Source: an uncultured Bermanella sp. (GTDB lineage Bacteria; Pseudomonadota; Gammaproteobacteria; Pseudomonadales; Oceanobacteraceae). From it: DNA of 5,690 bases. Below the pieces are notes generated by a model. It had not been told where the DNA came from, searched no databases, and was given only the letters and a program-made list of their open reading frames with translations. The first letter of the stretch is position 1; the number at the start of each line of letters is the position of its first letter. The position numbers were made by a program, and so were the translations under genes. The stretch spans positions 1 through 5,690 of the forward strand of contig CAJXIK010000137.1 in the NCBI GenBank assembly GCA_913054445.1, in the 5' to 3' direction. Positions 5,004 to 5,690 of this stretch are shown one piece after another.

Positions 5004-5018
5004 GGCAAAGCCCAGCCA
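5004..5018 (-). promoter_or_regulatory. Sigma54-like -24/-12 element upstream of glnK, spacing one base short
   Basis: The minus strand reads TGGCTGGGCTTTGCC here. TGGC at the -24 side and TTTGC at the -12 side resemble the RpoN consensus, but only nine bases separate the GG and GC dinucleotides where ten are standard. Initiation would fall near 4993, giving a leader of about 24 nt holding AAGGAG, which fits glnK well. NtrC/RpoN control of glnK-amtB is common in gammaproteobacteria. The spacing defect keeps confidence low. Confidence 0.35.
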
Positions 5019-5024
5019 ATTTAC

Positions 5025-5047
5025 AAAACTAATTAAATCTTAATTAG
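5025..5047 (-). terminator. AT-rich hairpin plus TTTT at the end of torF2
   Basis: CTAATTAA 5029-5036 and TTAATTAG 5040-5047 are perfect 8-bp complements around a 3-nt loop and include the torF2 stop codon. On the minus strand the stem is followed by TTTTGTAA. The form is that of an intrinsic terminator but the stem has only two G-C pairs, so leaky termination and read-through into glnK are plausible. Confidence 0.45.
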
Positions 5048-5690
5048 AATTCTTTTGATGCTGTTAAGAAGAACAATACGTCGTCTTCAGCAGCGTCTGA
5101 GTCGATATAAGTAATGGTGGCAGCAACATCAACCACTTCTAGGCTCTTACCAACGGTAGCCGCGAGATCCAGAACATTGTCAGCGCCAGATGCTTCTGGA
5201 ATGACGTAACCCGCGTGTAGGTTTAAGCCTAGATCCTCTGGCAGTGGCATATCATAGCCACCTTCTAAGTAGGTGTAACCGGCATCCGTGTCAGCATCAA
5301 CAGCGATTGAAATCATTGCCGAGAGTGCATCCTTGGCAGCACTGAAATTTACTTCAGTAGCGCTATCTGTATCGCCATCATAATTATAAGAGATGAAGCC
5401 AACACTTAGATCTAAATCAGAAGCTGCAAAACCGTAGGCAGCATACAGATCGTATTCAATATCGTCAGTACCGGTATCTACGTTTGAACCCCAAATACCA
5501 GCAGATAAGCCAGACTCGTCAGAGATATCGGCGCCACCCTGAATAGCAATACCATTATCTGTTTGAGAGGTGCCACGCCACACGTAGTCAGAAACCACGG
5601 CAGCATTATAAGAAACGTCGGCGTTTGCCACCTGAGCAGACATGATGCCCGCAGACAGTAGGCTCGCAACCGCAACCGCTTTAGATAGAG
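5044..5690 (-). CDS. TorF-family putative outer-membrane porin (torF2), 5' end outside window
   Basis: About 214 residues are visible. The frame stays open to the window edge, and the residues before the in-window Met at 5641-5643 read L-S-K-A-V-A-V-A-S-L-L-S-A-G-I, so that Met is inside a signal peptide, not the start. Cleavage is expected after A-N-A, leaving D-V-S-Y-N as mature N-terminus. The block S-D-Y-V-W-R-G-T-S-Q-T-D-N-G, then G-G-A-D-I, G-L-S-A-G-I-W-G-S-N-V-D and E-Y-D-L-Y-A-A-Y-G-F, is a clear match to the TIGR02001/Gcw_chp (TorF) porin family; the protein ends in K-E-F with the terminal aromatic of BAM substrates. It is strikingly acidic, rich in D and E and poor in basic residues. 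It lies 74 bp upstream of glnK on the same strand, suggesting a link to nitrogen uptake; the substrate is unknown. Confidence 0.87.
   Translation of the reverse strand, partial: LSKAVAVASLLSAGIMSAQVANADVSYNAAVVSDYVWRGTSQTDNGIAIQGGADISDESGLSAGIWGSNVDTGTDDIEYDLYAAYGFAASDLDLSVGFISYNYDGDTDSATEVNFSAAKDALSAMISIAVDADTDAGYTYLEGGYDMPLPEDLGLNLHAGYVIPEASGADNVLDLAATVGKSLEVVDVAATITYIDSDAAEDDVLFFLTASKEF

Noticed and set aside
4991..5006. Sigma70 pair TTGCCT/TATAGA upstream of glnK
   Set aside because: The -10 would abut the AAGGAG, so the transcript would start within or after the ribosome site, which is implausible.
5478..5675. Alternative minus-strand frame at the right edge
   Set aside because: It overlaps torF2 in another frame; the torF2 frame carries the signal peptide and family motifs.
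1..5690. Mobile element, defence system, CRISPR or toxin-antitoxin cassette
   Set aside because: No transposase, integrase, repeats with spacers, terminal inverted repeats or paired small toxin/antitoxin frames are visible; all large genes are core or common metabolic functions.

Overview
The window reads as ordinary chromosome of a gammaproteobacterium close to the Pseudomonas/Cellvibrionales/Oceanospirillales group, probably aquatic or marine. The best clues are a pyrE gene divergent from a Crc-type protein (a Pseudomonas-style layout), a SutA-type RNA polymerase-binding protein, a glnK-amtB pair, two TorF-family outer-membrane porins and the end of a TonB-dependent receptor. The taxon is an inference from gene content. 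I see no insertion sequences, CRISPR arrays, tRNA or rRNA genes, or prophage.

Left part (1-2010). The last 57 residues of a TonB-dependent receptor (+) converge on pyrE (-), with three small hairpins in the 97-bp gap and none followed by a convincing U-tract. pyrE is divergent from a crc-like gene (+). The 315 bp between their start codons hold a 77-codon minus-strand ORF with one strong hydrophobic segment, which may be a small membrane protein, and an AT-rich core with a perfect TATAAT. The Crc-like protein keeps the fold motifs of the exonuclease III (EEP) superfamily but has lost most catalytic residues, as Pseudomonas Crc has.

Right part (2074-5690). All five genes are on the minus strand, in transcription order torF2 (its 5' end lies beyond the window), glnK, amtB, torF1, sutA. 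torF2 ends in an AT-rich hairpin plus TTTT. glnK follows after a 74-bp gap with a sigma54-like motif whose spacing is one base short. amtB follows glnK and ends at a textbook rho-independent terminator. torF1 has an extended -10 promoter very close to its start and no Shine-Dalgarno sequence. sutA has a near-consensus sigma70 promoter.

Functionally the right half is a nitrogen-acquisition locus: AmtB conducts ammonium, GlnK plugs it and reports nitrogen status, and two outer-membrane barrels flank the pair. SutA and Crc are global regulators of slow growth and carbon catabolite control in Pseudomonas. A testable link is that AAnAAnAA motifs, the Hfq/Crc target type, occur in the amtB leader and in the first codons of torF1. 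Nothing here looks like a new defence or mobile system; the most interesting material is regulatory.
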